This document shows positions 39,679-55,747 of a stretch of 56,254 bases of DNA, piece after piece. The first letter of the stretch is position 1. Each line of letters opens with the position of its first letter. The notes below the pieces were generated by a model. That model searched no databases. It was not told where the DNA came from and was given only the letters and a program-made list of their open reading frames with translations. The translations under genes were made by a program, and so were the position numbers. Source of the DNA: Mnemiopsis leidyi (taxonomy: Eukaryota; Ctenophora; Tentaculata; Lobata; Bolinopsidae); NCBI GenBank assembly GCA_000226015.1, contig JH154734.1, positions 89,741 through 145,994 of the forward strand, given 5' to 3'.

Positions 39679-39885
39679 CGACAGTCGGTGCCCCACAACA
39701 TCGTGCCCCACAACATTTTTTCCACATATTTGGCCCCAGGGCCCAGCGACCCTTACCCAACCCCTAACCCTGAACCTAACACTAACCCTCACGAAGTTGT
39801 CTGTTGTGGAGCAGGACGTCACTCGGGCTAAATTTCTGGGTTAAAGTGTTTTGGGGCACGATGTTTTGGGGCAGGACGTCGGCCA
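39679..39885. mobile_element. Short TIR element with telomere-like interior
   Basis: GGTGCCCCACAACATCGTGC at the left returns at the right as the reverse complement of GCCCCAAAACATCGTGCCCC. Between the arms, 39751-39789 is a degenerate run of CCCTAA/CCTAAC units that looks like animal telomere repeat. It lies about 100 bp before the malic enzyme start. Confidence 0.6.
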
Positions 39886-39981
39886 CACGACAGTCTATAA
39901 CATTTAATCATTATACCGCGCAGTTTCCAACTCTAAGACATCGTTAACCAAATAAATCCTGTAGGTGTTGCAGTGAGTGGG

Positions 39982-44637
<4,656 letters not shown>

Positions 44638-45768
44638 GATGTCGACTAGGAGGCACGAGTGCAAGGAATAGATCTACGACACCGTTTATGTGCTGATAAG
44701 AAGTAGCTGGGTCGGCGTCAGCCGCGGCTGTTTTTGATGGTTCTTTATGGGCGCCAGGATCCCCACATATTCTGTGTTGGTTGGTGTTAATCAAAGGACG
44801 TTTTACTGATCTGATAGTTTGATCTAGTCCTGTGTAAGTTATTTATGTCCTGATTGTTATTTGATATTCTGCAAATTACTGCCAAGCAAATTCAACTGTT
44901 ATAGGAGTGTTTTAATTGTTCACTGAAAGATTAAAACTTACCAAAATTGTCATTTCGCTATTTTGCGATTTTAAGTTCCTCGTAGCTTTATTATCTAACG
45001 TTTATTATGTGCATACAACTAACTACTGCTTTTGGGCATATTCTCTCATTCAAAAAACTAATTACAATACCAAATGATAAAATTTCAATCTGTTTTGGTA
45101 AAGGGCAAATGCGGCGTGCAATTCTGCTCAAAACCAAAATAAATTACAAATCAATCATAACGTATAAAATATACATCCTTACACATAGAAGTCAGAGATA
45201 TCAACAAATCATGAACATTATATTGTGAACACACTATTCAATATATACAATCGTGTGAAAGACAACGTAGAATCGACCATTACATTTACAGATTACAAAG
45301 TTTTAGATATCCAATATGGGACTAAAACTAAGTTAACTTTTACAAATCATAACCTCAAGCAAGCATTTCTTACTCACGAAAATGACATGGTAGGCAAATA
45401 CTGATCTTAACCATAGTACCAATTAAGGTAAATAATCATTACTAAACATTAATTTATGTTAAACATTAATTTATGCTAAGTTTGGTCCCCATTTTACATA
45501 TTCGCCCTGCCCGGTAAAACAGAAATACTTGTATGATATACTTGTATGATATATGCAACATGCTATCCTAACAAAAAATCCGGAGATAGACGAACTTTCG
45601 ATCTTAACCTAATAAACTACATTTCATTATTTGGCTGATTATAATACCATGCCATGTATAAATTACAAAATCAACATGCAATTTTCAACCTCAAAAAAGT
45701 CATGTCACCATATCTGACACTGAAAACTGTTCGTACCCCCATGCCGTCCAGATCCCACGTAAATACAT
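44638..45768. other. Convergent intergenic region
   Basis: Contains the 3' ends of malic enzyme (plus) and the carrier (minus). An AATAAA at 45138-45143 could serve the plus-strand transcript but is 500 nt away from its stop. Nothing else is supported. Confidence 0.5.
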
Positions 45769-47932
45769 CTACTTAACAAAAACATTGACATAAGTCTTGT
45801 TTAGTTTCTCTAACAGGAGGAACATGATTACTGTGTGAGGTCCAAGTCTAGCGTAGTAAGGAGTAAAACCTTTCCACAAACTGAACAGTCCTTCGTTTCG
45901 TACTGTCTTTAGAAATACGTCCTGAGGAGGGTGATGTGTTTGAGAGGAGAGGGTATTTTTCTAGATACCATCAATATTGGCAAGGTATTTCTACAGTCGG
46001 ATAAATATGGCAAAACTATCGAGACAAACAAGACAATGACAGCCACCCGACTTGGAACATTTCTTGACAAATGAAACATTTAAAAAATAAATGTTCCTGC
46101 GAACTGGGAGAATATCTCAACTAATTAAAAGATTCCGGCCAACTTACCACAGCACCCTTGTACTCAGGAACACCGTTAACAACTTTCATGTTTTGTATCC
46201 TAGTTTTGCAGATATCTACCGGCATTGAAGCTATAGTTGTCACCAAACCACTTATCATACTGGAGGCAAAGTGGCACAATACATTGTCCTTGAAATATCC
46301 TGGAGAGGAAAATGTGTTTATAAAGGATATAAAAGTTGTCTAGATTTGTGTTTACTAAAAAACCAACACCTGGTTATTCTTGTATTGACTTTAAAGTTAG
46401 TACTGTAAAGTACAACAGGTAAAAAAGCAGTGTGTAAGACATTATGACTAGAAAGTAATCAATTAAAACCTGTAGCTAAGAGTTGCTCTTTAGCGCTGGA
46501 GTAGGTAACTAACTGTGCAATGTTCACTACCATAGCTCTTCCTACTGTTGGTCCGCATCCCTGGGATAGTAGTATAGAGTAAGGATATTTTCTAAATAAT
46601 TAACGTGCGTTACATGAGAAAATAACGAATAAGTGATAGTTTGAAACGGTTCTTAAGAAACCTATGCTATTTAAATCAAGCCAGGATTATTATTAGTTAC
46701 CCTCCAAAGAGTTAGAACGCCCTCTTCTTTACTGATCCTAGATATCGCATTAAATACACTTTTGTAGTTACGTCTTTTTTCTGGTGGTAAACCTCCATCT
46801 GAAACCGCACATTAGAGACTAAAGTGAATCAACCTTAAATCATGAAGTGAAACAACCATAAATCATGAAGTAAATCAACTATAAATCATGAAGTAAAGAT
46901 CGATTATTCAGTTCTTTAGTCAAGTTTAAGTTAAGTTTCCAAAAGATAAAACTTACTTTTTAAGGTCTGTAGGCTACATTTAAAAACAAAGATGCTAAGT
47001 GCTAACCTGCTGTCATTCTGATCAGTGATATTTCTGCCGGAGTTCCAACAAATGATCCAATAGCTCCAGCGGTGAGCGCTGAAAAGAGACACCTTGTTAG
47101 TTAATAGATGTTTCAAATTATAAAGTACCTTATTAAAGAGTACCTTAAAAGCGACTGGGAACGGGCAGGTCTCCAATTTTGTCTTTTTTAAAACCCCAAC
47201 TTCAGAAGCACTGCACTTTACTTACCACATCCTGCTTTAGTGAAGAATCCAGGAGGTTTACCATCAGGGCCAGAGAACTTCTCAAAGAGAGTAGTGTAGA
47301 CACCAACACGTGTTGTAGTGTAGAGAATCTGTCTGGCTAGCCCGGCTGATAACCTACATAGAACAGGTGGTTAGAAACGTGAGCAGACAACAAGGGTGTC
47401 ATTGAAAATAATAATAAGCTTATATTTTTCAAAGGGAGTGAAAGTACTTATTCTCAGCTATGTGCATAGAATGTCTATATAAACAGTTCCGTCGATAAAG
47501 TTCCATGTACCCTTTATAAAGTCCAGATACCCCCTCCGACTTCAAAACAGAAAGTCCAGCGTGGAAGACAGTTCGGTGAGCACGTGCAGCTCCGCCCTCT
47601 CCACTGAGCTGCATCCTGTTCTTGAGGAGATCTAGCGGCTGTACAACTACTGTAGCGCCCATCCTGAGGTAAAGAATAGTACCGTTACTGATAGTGACAG
47701 AGCAAATATAACTGTGCGAGCAGCTGGGACAGTACTGTTATTGAAAGTGACACTGCAAAATTTAACCGTGCAATCCGCTGATCTGCGGTATGTCGTTTCG
47801 TTCAATATTATTATCCAAAGAAGTCACTAAGATTCTTAGAATACAAAAATTAAACATTTCTGTACTAACTCACCCAGAAATACCACCAAAGGCGAACTTG
47901 ACTGGCTTCGGTATGTTCTGGTTTGAAGCCAT
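45769..47932 (-). CDS. SLC25A11: Mitochondrial 2-oxoglutarate/malate carrier, complete (8 exons)
   Basis: Exchanges cytosolic malate for mitochondrial 2-oxoglutarate across the inner membrane, part of the malate-aspartate shuttle. Exons in order: 47932-47874, 47663-47511, 47353-47226, 47078-47007, 46798-46701, 46560-46470, 46299-46148, 45921-45769; 906 nt, 301 residues (human protein about 314). Three carrier signatures are present: QPLDLLKNR, TPAEISLIR and MPVDICKTR. KNRMQLSGEGG, LSAGLARQILYTTTRVGVYT, ASMISGLVTT-like and GFTPYYARLGPHTV blocks point to SLC25A11 rather than other carriers. Exon 2 can also be read past its donor for a few codons, which is not the gene. The ATG lies two bases after an acceptor-like CTCTCCCTATAG. 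Convergent with malic enzyme, which uses the same substrate. Confidence 0.96.
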
Positions 47933-48492
47933 GTCTATAGGGAGAGTTTGAAAGTCAGCAATTCTCTTAACTTATAATTCTCCTAACCCATATCGAGCTG
48001 GACAAAAAAGGACAAAAACATGCAAACTATTTATTATTTAGGATTAAAATAAAACACGTTCAGGAGCTTCGAAATTTGTCAACGAATAGTAAAAAATTCA
48101 GTGGTCAAGAGGATAAAATGTGGTAAATATCTTCCTTGTAAAGCAGAGGATTTCCATTTTCGTCATTTTATCAAATGATAGGCACTCTCACAAGGGCTAA
48201 AGGAGTAAAAACAAAACTGAAGAAAAATGAGAAATTCTAAGACCATATCGATTCTGTAAGAACAATAAGGCTTATATCATACTCTGAAATAAGGAGCAGG
48301 TCTAGATAGGAGTGAACAACATAAAACACTGGTTACTGGTAACTGGTTACTGGTAAGACAGTCAGCAGTTCTTCAGTTTAACAGGGCGTGTCTTTCTTTC
48401 GTATACAATATTCTTACGTCTCAAAACTCTTCATTAGTCATCACGCAGCGTGAACAACAAGAACTCTTGTCAAATAAAGAGACCTAATGCTC
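47933..48492. other. Spacer between carrier and PRPF38A genes
   Basis: 560 nt between the PRPF38A stop and the carrier start on the minus strand. AT-rich, no open frame of note; a CTGGTTACTGGTAA-type local repeat is at about 48325-48355. Confidence 0.5.
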
Positions 48493-51400
48493 TCAATGTC
48501 TTCTGTCTCGTCTGGGAGACCTGGATCTGTCTCTACGTGGAGACCTGTCTCTACGTGGAGACCTGCCTCTATCATCACGTCGTGGGGATCTGCCTCTGTC
48601 GTCCCGCCGTGGGGATCTACCTCTGTCGTCTTTGTGTCGTCGTGGTGACCTGTCTCGTTTCCTCTCTGGAGTTGGACTTCTTCTTCTACGTTCAGGAGTT
48701 GGACTTCTTCTTCTCCGTTCTGGTGTGGGACTGCGTCTTCTCTTTTCTGAGGGGGAAATGCTGCGCTTTCTCTTAGGGGGAGTTCTGCTGCGTCGTCTGG
48801 GAGGGGGAGAACCCCGGGGTTTTGGTGGGGGCGGCGATCGCCGCATCAAGATCGGCGATTTTCGGGGCGATTTTCTCATATTCAACTTAGCTCGTGGCTC
48901 GGAGTAGACGTAGTCTGGCAATTCGTCGTCGTCGCTTGAAGCGTCCATCAAGTCGTCGTCTAACGCACTGACTCGAGGCTCTAACTGATTCGTTTCTTCT
49001 AGAACATACCTGCGAATTAAACGTTTAATAACTGTGGCAACATAATTGAAGGTAATTTAGAACACATAATTTAGAGTACAAATATATTTAGCGATAAATA
49101 ACCAAGATCATTCTACTGATAGCTGAGAAAAAGCACTAGATTTCCGATTTCGACCGAGGGAGGGTAAGTTGTCGGTTTCAACTAGTTGTCGATAATTTTA
49201 ATTTTAAATTCTATCGACACGTAAATATGAACACGCGTGCGCGAAAGTCTACATGGCGAAAGATTTATCGCGCCAGCGCAAAATGATGAAAAATTCAAGA
49301 TGAAGCGTGACCGAAAGTAAATTGGCAATCTTACCTTAACTGGATTCTTGGTAGTGTTTGTCCAATCCAGGACTCTTCTGTTAGCAGACTTTCAATGAAT
49401 TCGTCAACGTGGGACAATTCAAATACTCCATTACGGTTTTTTACTTTAATCTAGAAATAAATTAGTTACGAACTTGACAGCAACTTAATTGAAATAGGCT
49501 TATAAATTTATCAAAACTTAAAAACATTATTCGATATTAAGTCAATGAACTGAAGTCTAAATGTCAAAGTCTGCAATCATTACCAATTTTTCAATACGTT
49601 TACACAATTTTTCATCATGCTAATCCGAAGAACATGGCCACAAACTCCTTCTATAATTATGCTTGTGAGCGGCAGTTTGACAAGATATTTTCTTGTGTTT
49701 GAGTTCGCACAAACTGAGCACACTTTCTCTTTGAATGTGAAAGTAATTTCGAATAAATAAATTTAACAATATTTGATAAAAGCAACAATATTTTTGTTAA
49801 ACTTGACGAACCTTTCTGTAATCGTTATAAAGAGGTTCCAGATAGTTGTAACAGTCTATAGCTGTACCAGTAAGTCGTAAGTAGAACGCTCCCAAACATC
49901 TTACATACCTGTAGAACATAACTTTAACACATTTAACATATTTAACATTTATCCACATCATGCAATACTACATTAGAAATTTCATAGTTAACGTTAGTGA
50001 GAGAGGAGGGAGCTGATGGGAAGCTTCTAGAAGGATCTTGAAGTTGCAAAATTGGTTAAAGTCGCTAACATATGGTGTAATATGTGTCTGCAATTACAGT
50101 TCTCCATACAACGTCATTACAAAGTGTGTTGTGTGTACTCTACATAATACATTTAGACATGGTATGCCTGGAAACGGTACTTGTAGACAAGATAGGTGGA
50201 TTTCCATTTAAATGAGCTCCTCTCAGGTCTACGTAATATGATACACCTACATCTGAGGCACACAAAAATCCTATCAAACACGCCTAATAAGTGGAAAAAA
50301 TGCCTTCACAAATGACCCAGATAGGAAATATATCCAAGACATGGATATACCGAGTATTGTACATAATGCAGTTAACGAAGAACCAGCTTAATATATGCAT
50401 GTTAATACATTATCTACACACAAAATACAAACGTTGTATACACTATAAAACAAGAGAGTACTATACATACTATTGTTATACATTCAAATACAGATCAACG
50501 AATTTAAGCAAGACTAAATGATATTGTGCTGGTAGGGCCGCAAGCAGTAGAATATTCTAGGCTCCAACAAGACCGTAATTACATATTATGTCAAAGTTTT
50601 AAACTTGGCGCTAACATGGAGTTAGTGATCTGTGTCGTTTCTAGAGGCTGCACTATTTCCAGTGACGTACCAAACACACAATCCGGACCTTAGTTAAACT
50701 CACTAACGAAAGTGCTGAGCAACATAAAAACAACAAAAAGTGGAATCGAAGTCTTGGAGGGTTAACGCAAAAGTAAGAGACTTGAATGCTGGTACTAACT
50801 TAACTTAAAGGAAAGGTATAAAATAACTTAAACTTTAGCGCAGAAAATACCACGAGAAAGTCACGTATATCATGCAAATACAAAGATTAGAGCTTATTTA
50901 GCCCCATTAGACGAGGTTAGAATCGGTTGGGAGCTGGCCTGGGACGATCTAGTCACGTGATAGAATGAGGAAATTAGAGCTCATTTACAAATTACTGACA
51001 TTTCTTATCGTGTTTATGCAAGGATTTTCCGAACAAGTCATATTCTTTCGCAAACGTTGCCATGCGAGGGTCTACCCTAACCTTTTATGAATTCCGTTAA
51101 TGCCTAAATTAATAAATCTAAGTACATACTTGTAATCCTCGTTTCTGATGAACTCAATGATGATGTCTTTCTCTGGTTGTATTTGTAACATTTTTAATAT
51201 CAGACAAAAGAAGGGGGTAGGTTTTATGTTGCCACCGTATGTACCACCTATATACCTAGCAGGGGAGACATTGTAAGAGGGTGCGATAATCAGTTTTCAT
51301 ATGTTAAATGTGTGTTGGGATAAGCTTTAGGAAAGATAAGTACTTGAGAAGTTTCGGATTTGATTTGTTCATATTCCATTTTAACCTACGATCTAGAAAT

Positions 51401-51596
51401 GTCCCAATAGAAATTTGTCACATTAAACTAACTTCAAGTCCATAGCTTTGTCCACCATGAGCTCTGCAGTTAGCGCGAAACATTCCTCTTTCCAGAACTT
51501 AGACTCGTATATTCTGGTCCTGGTTATCTTCTCTATTATGTACTGAGGGTTTGTCCCCTTGATCGTCACTGCGTCTTTTACTGTTCTGTTTGCCAT
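48493..51596 (-). CDS. PRPF38A: Pre-mRNA-splicing factor PRP38A, complete (5 exons)
   Basis: Component of the spliceosome B complex, acting in the nucleus. Exons: 51596-51433, 51255-51130, 49908-49812, 49450-49335, 49009-48493; 1020 nt, 339 residues (human about 312). The PRP38 domain is clear: VKGTNPQYIIEKI-like start (here IKGTNPQYIIEKITRTRIYE), KYIGGTYGGNIKPTPFFCLI, EFIRNEDYKYVRCLGAFYLR and CYNYLEPLYNDYRK. The last exon encodes an acidic stretch (SSDDDELPDYV) followed by a C-terminal tail rich in RS, SPRR and RRSPTPE repeats. The ATG lies one base after an acceptor-like CACACAGTTCAG. The open frame antisense to the RS tail at 48632-48907 is a shadow of its repeats. Confidence 0.96.
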
Positions 51597-52048
51597 TCTG
51601 AACTGTGTGGCATCATTACGTACAACACAACATTGTGTGCGTACTTCATAAAAATAAAGGATGAATTTTTAATCATTTTCATCATGATACTTTAAGAACG
51701 GCCGAAAAGACTGCAGAAATATACCAATGATTTAAGATTAAGGTATTCTTGATATCACTCGATAGAACACACGAGACAGTAAATCATGAAAGAAATGAAA
51801 AACGAGTAACAACAGCACATCACTATAACGAAATAAATTATTTCATTTACAAAGTTAAGTCCACAATCAACCGTGGCAGACAAAATCAGGGTGAAATGTG
51901 GGTAATGTAAACGTCCACGTAATCAGAAACTGCTATCATCCGAACCTATAATGTACAGAAGACTACACTTTAAAACGAAATCATCAGCCTGGATAGAAAA
52001 TGTCTGACGATACCAATAGTATATCGCTGTAAGATCAACTTTACAATT
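51597..52048. other. Spacer between PRPF38A and COX5A genes
   Basis: 452 nt, AT-rich, no feature beyond the flanking gene ends. Confidence 0.5.
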
Positions 52049-53514
52049 CTAGTAAGGTAAAGGTCCCTTGCCCTCAGGGGCGATGTGGAGACCGAGCTCG
52101 TCGGGTGTCTTGATTCCGAGTTCTTCCATCACTGGAGCTAGCTCTTGCAGCACCCATTGGTAGACTACTGGGTCTTTTGGGATCTTGTTCTTTATTCCTT
52201 CCAATATCCTGTAAAAATTGTTATTGAGAATTGAAATTTTCTTTTTTAAAGTTAAATTTATTTGTCCTTTTACTTAATTGGATACGATTATTTGTAGGTA
52301 TTAGGTAAAAGCTATTTAAACCGAAAATTTGAAAAGAAAATCAAATCATAAATATGAGGGAGGTTCATCCTCTCAAAATTTAAACCTGATAGTCATAGGA
52401 TAATCGTTAAGTCTCCTGCAAGCGTGGAACATATGTTCCACCAGGGAGGGTTCAGGGATCATATCCAGATCATGGACAATGTTACAACCCCGCCTCAGCT
52501 CGTACGTATCCAGGAGTGGGTTGTTGAAGAAGTGCATCCACATGGCATCGAACTGTTCCTCAGGAAGGTTATCAGTCCTGACAGTTCCGTACTTCCTCCA
52601 GAACATGTAGGCTTCTCTGACGGCAGGGTACTCGTTGTTGTACCGCCACATGTCGGGGGTGGGTCCCACCTCGCCGATAGCAGTACCTGAGGAGGGGGGT
52701 TACAGGTGTAGAGATGGGGCGCGGGTTCTTGGGTGGTTGGAGGGACAGGGCGTGTTTTGGAACGTGAATTGCCGTAACCGTTAAGATATCAATTATCAGT
52801 GTATAATTTGATTCAAATTACTATATAGTACCACATTAATACCCGGCCCCACATAATTTTATTGTTTGTTTTATACCTTTAACTTTGTAAACTTCATCTG
52901 GTCCTTTAGGCAGATCGGGGAACTCAAAACCATCTAGCCAAATGTCGATAGGCCCTTTCTCGGAATCAGCAGGGATGACCTCCACTAAATCCCTAGAAGC
53001 ACAAACTTATCAATTTGATGTACGTTTACATTGCGCTGCACATGTAGTGTAAAAGTTTGATCACCGATAGTAGATAAGATCACACAAAAGGTTGAATAAA
53101 CGTAAGTTTTTTAATCAACAACCCTCCGTGAAACAATCAAGAAATGACGATAAAAGTTGCCATCCTTACTACACATTTAAAATGAAGTAGAATGAAAGCA
53201 AAGCTTAATTCGACTTACTGAATAGTGACACTCTCGTCATAGCAAGCATCTTTACAGTGGAAGTAGGGGAACTTGACAACCTCCCCAGTCACAGCATGAA
53301 TACCAGTTTCAGCAGGTGGGGGACCTTTAAACTCGATACCGGGTAGGGGGTGAGACTCGGTCTTCTTGTAGTCATAGCCCGGGATGGGGTTCAGCTGGTC
53401 AGTGTAACTGGGGATCCTGGTGACAGTAGGCTGGACTTTCGTCACTTCGGACATGGATCTCAGTCCCAGTGTCATGGTTGAGGTGTTCAGCAGTTTTTTG
53501 ATAAGTGCAGACAT
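52049..53514 (-). CDS. COX5A: Cytochrome c oxidase subunit 5A with large N-terminal extension (4 exons)
   Basis: Nuclear-encoded subunit of mitochondrial complex IV. Exons: 53514-53219, 52992-52877, 52686-52386, 52208-52049; 873 nt, 290 residues. The C-terminal half is COX5A: LPEEQFDAMWMHFFNNPLLD, TYELRRGCNIVHDLDMIPEP, HACRRLNDYPMTIRILEGIK, VLQELAPVMEELGIKTPDEL. Usual COX5A precursors are about 150 residues; this one has about 170 residues before the core. The extension starts with a likely presequence (MSALIKKLLNTSTMTLGLRS) and continues with acidic, Pro-rich sequence including YFHCKDACYDES and DIWLDGFEFPDLPKGPDE, which I do not recognise. It is encoded in all three first exons and the third exon spans extension and core, so it is one protein, not a chimeric gene model. 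An acceptor-like TTTCCTAACAG lies about 22 bases before the ATG. Confidence 0.92.
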
Positions 53515-53842
53515 GTTGAACTAGGGAGTTTTGTCTGTTAGGAAAGGGATTTAGTGCTAAAACTTTCAACTGAAATTTTATTGTAACTTAGATCAAAATT
53601 TAGAATCCAGTGCCAATGGATGCAGGGAGAGGAATTTGTAGACTAAAATCTAGAATTTTGAAACTTTATAAGAAACTAGAATTGTACAGATCAAAAATTT
53701 AGACATGGAAAAATATTTTTAATAAAACAAAATCTTGCAAAATCCCGAAACGAATATCCAAGAAATTTTATAAAAACAATGATATTTACAATGGGTGGTT
53801 TTGTTTTTACAATTCAAGTAAAGCGCAAGTAAAATAAACAAT
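53515..53842. other. Spacer between COX5A and kinase genes
   Basis: 328 nt, AT-rich. On the minus strand an AATAAA-like motif lies near 53577, downstream of the kinase stop. Confidence 0.5.
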
Positions 53843-55696
53843 CTAATTTTCAAAATTGTCTTCAAGTTCCATTTTAAGCTGATCAAAAAGTTTAGCATTC
53901 TCCTCCATTAACAATGCAATATTACTCTTTCTCTCTTTTGAAGTATTACCAGAGGTCTTCAAAACGATTCCTTTCATTTCAGCAGCCATACCCTTTAATT
54001 TCATCTCATGATGTGTAACTGTCTTCAGAAAAGCAAATCCAGTTCCTGATGCTCTGGCAAAACGACTCACAAGAGAACAATACTTTTCTTTGAAACTGTC
54101 TACCAGTAAATAAACATCAGTCCATTCTGTCTTTGAAGTGAGTCCACGGAAAGTATCAACCCAGCAAGATGTATATTGGATGTGAATCAAGATATCATTC
54201 TTCAGATCCTGCAGGTTATCTACAACAGTTTTTGTTGAAATTGTTTCAATGCATGACATTAAGTATCCTCTGTATAACTTGTGGTCACATAGCTCGACAA
54301 AAGTACTGAATGGGGCTAGAGATTCAGCCTCGAATTTTGTTTTGGTCTTTTCAATCAAATTTATGATGATTTCAATTGATTTAACAACATGCTCCAACTT
54401 AAGTTTTAAACTGACCACAAACCCCACCAAACTTCTCTCAACTCCTTTTCTATAGCTGGGAAATGGCTCAGAAAAGTACTGCTCCAACACATTGGGTATA
54501 CTGGGAATCGAAATGGAACTTTCAGAAAATTCAGTAAGGTAAAGATAAAGTCCAGCATCATAATGTTCAGGATTGATTTCGAGATTTTGGTCGACAATTA
54601 TGCCATTTAAAGTATCATAGTGCTTCTTGTCCTCACTATTAATATCAATGAACTGAGTTTTTATTTGACCACAATGAAGAATGGAGCATATTCTTGTATT
54701 TGTGAGTTCATCAATCATCTTGTAAATACCATAAGACCCGTTGCTGTGGTTGCCTCTCTTTTTACGATCAGACAAAAGGGCACTTTTAAGAATTTGAAAT
54801 ATTTTCTGTAGAACAAAGTCTGGAAGTGTGCTATTGTGAGGAATCACTGAAGCATGAACTGGTAAAAAAGCTGGATCTCGCATTTGACCTTCTTTGTAGA
54901 TATAGATAGTTTCATCAGACTTGTCCATGATTGTGCTGCAGTAGGAACTAATGTCCATGTGAATGTGATGCCCCTGATCATGGAAAAATGGCCGAATACC
55001 AAATGCTGCTTCAGATAATATTGTTCCAAACCCCCATAAATCTGTGCTCTCTCCCATTTTCATTGTCCCGTCATAAGGATCATATAACAACTGCTCAGGG
55101 GCCATGTATGCAAAAGTTCCATGTGTTTGTAGGGTACTAACATGAGTCATTCCATCAGATTTCATAACTTCAGTTACTTCCCCCATATCTCCAATTTTGT
55201 AAAGAAGTGGTCTTAAAGGATTATTAGTCTTTGATAAAAATATGTTTTCAGGTTTAATGTCTCTGTGAATAATGTGATGAATCTCATGAAGGTACTGCAA
55301 TGCTGAGCCAAGGTCAGAGCATATATTAAGAAGATCCTCGAGTCGCACCCCATGTTTATTCTGATTAAAAAATTTCCGTAGATTACCACCATCACAAAAT
55401 TCCATGACAAGAACATCTTTCCAAATGATTCCACTTTTGTACTGTCTATCCAAATTAAAATCTTCACTAAAAATGCTAGGATTTAAGCAACGTACAATGT
55501 TTTTGTGACTAACTTGTAACATCTTATCTCTTTCTTTTCTCAGTTTTTCGATGTGCTGCGGAACAGTAGGGATTTTAACAACTGCCATTTCTTTAGCACC
55601 ATTTTTAATTCTTCTCCAAACATGAACTTCCCCAAATGTACCAGTGTGCTTTCCTCTGCTTTCATCATCACGAGTCCATGGTAAGTTTGCAAACAT
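53843..55696 (-). CDS. IKK-like: Intronless IKK-like serine/threonine kinase
   Basis: Single open frame of 617 residues from the ATG at 55696 (an in-frame upstream ATG at 55747 precedes an acceptor-like ATTTTCAG, so I prefer 55696). Kinase domain features in order: GTFGEV loop, VVKIP Lys, LVMEFCDGGNLRKFFNQ hinge, HRDIKPENIF catalytic loop, GDMGE (metal Asp, with DMG for DFG), a STLQT activation segment matching the SxxxS/T pattern of IKKs, and GTFAYMAPEQLL. The FGTILSEAAFGIRPF block and a following ubiquitin-like region (residues about 300-385, from SDRKKRGNHSNGSYGIYKMI) fit IKK-alpha/beta. The remainder is helical, like the scaffold/dimerisation domain, ending without an obvious NEMO-binding tail. 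IKKs activate NF-kappaB by phosphorylating IkB. Lack of introns is unlike every other gene here. Confidence 0.88.
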   Translation of the reverse strand: MFANLPWTRDDESRGKHTGTFGEVHVWRRIKNGAKEMAVVKIPTVPQHIEKLRKERDKMLQVSHKNIVRCLNPSIFSEDFNLDRQYKSGIIWKDVLVMEFCDGGNLRKFFNQNKHGVRLEDLLNICSDLGSALQYLHEIHHIIHRDIKPENIFLSKTNNPLRPLLYKIGDMGEVTEVMKSDGMTHVSTLQTHGTFAYMAPEQLLYDPYDGTMKMGESTDLWGFGTILSEAAFGIRPFFHDQGHHIHMDISSYCSTIMDKSDETIYIYKEGQMRDPAFLPVHASVIPHNSTLPDFVLQKIFQILKSALLSDRKKRGNHSNGSYGIYKMIDELTNTRICSILHCGQIKTQFIDINSEDKKHYDTLNGIIVDQNLEINPEHYDAGLYLYLTEFSESSISIPSIPNVLEQYFSEPFPSYRKGVERSLVGFVVSLKLKLEHVVKSIEIIINLIEKTKTKFEAESLAPFSTFVELCDHKLYRGYLMSCIETISTKTVVDNLQDLKNDILIHIQYTSCWVDTFRGLTSKTEWTDVYLLVDSFKEKYCSLVSRFARASGTGFAFLKTVTHHEMKLKGMAAEMKGIVLKTSGNTSKERKSNIALLMEENAKLFDQLKMELEDNFEN

Positions 55697-55747
55697 GATT
55701 CTGAAAATTGGAGATGAAAGTTTTAATCTTCTAAGCCTGCCTCCCAC

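Noticed and set aside
48632-48907. 91-codon plus-strand open frame opposite the PRPF38A tail
   Set aside because: Shadow of the Arg/Ser-rich repeat coding on the minus strand.
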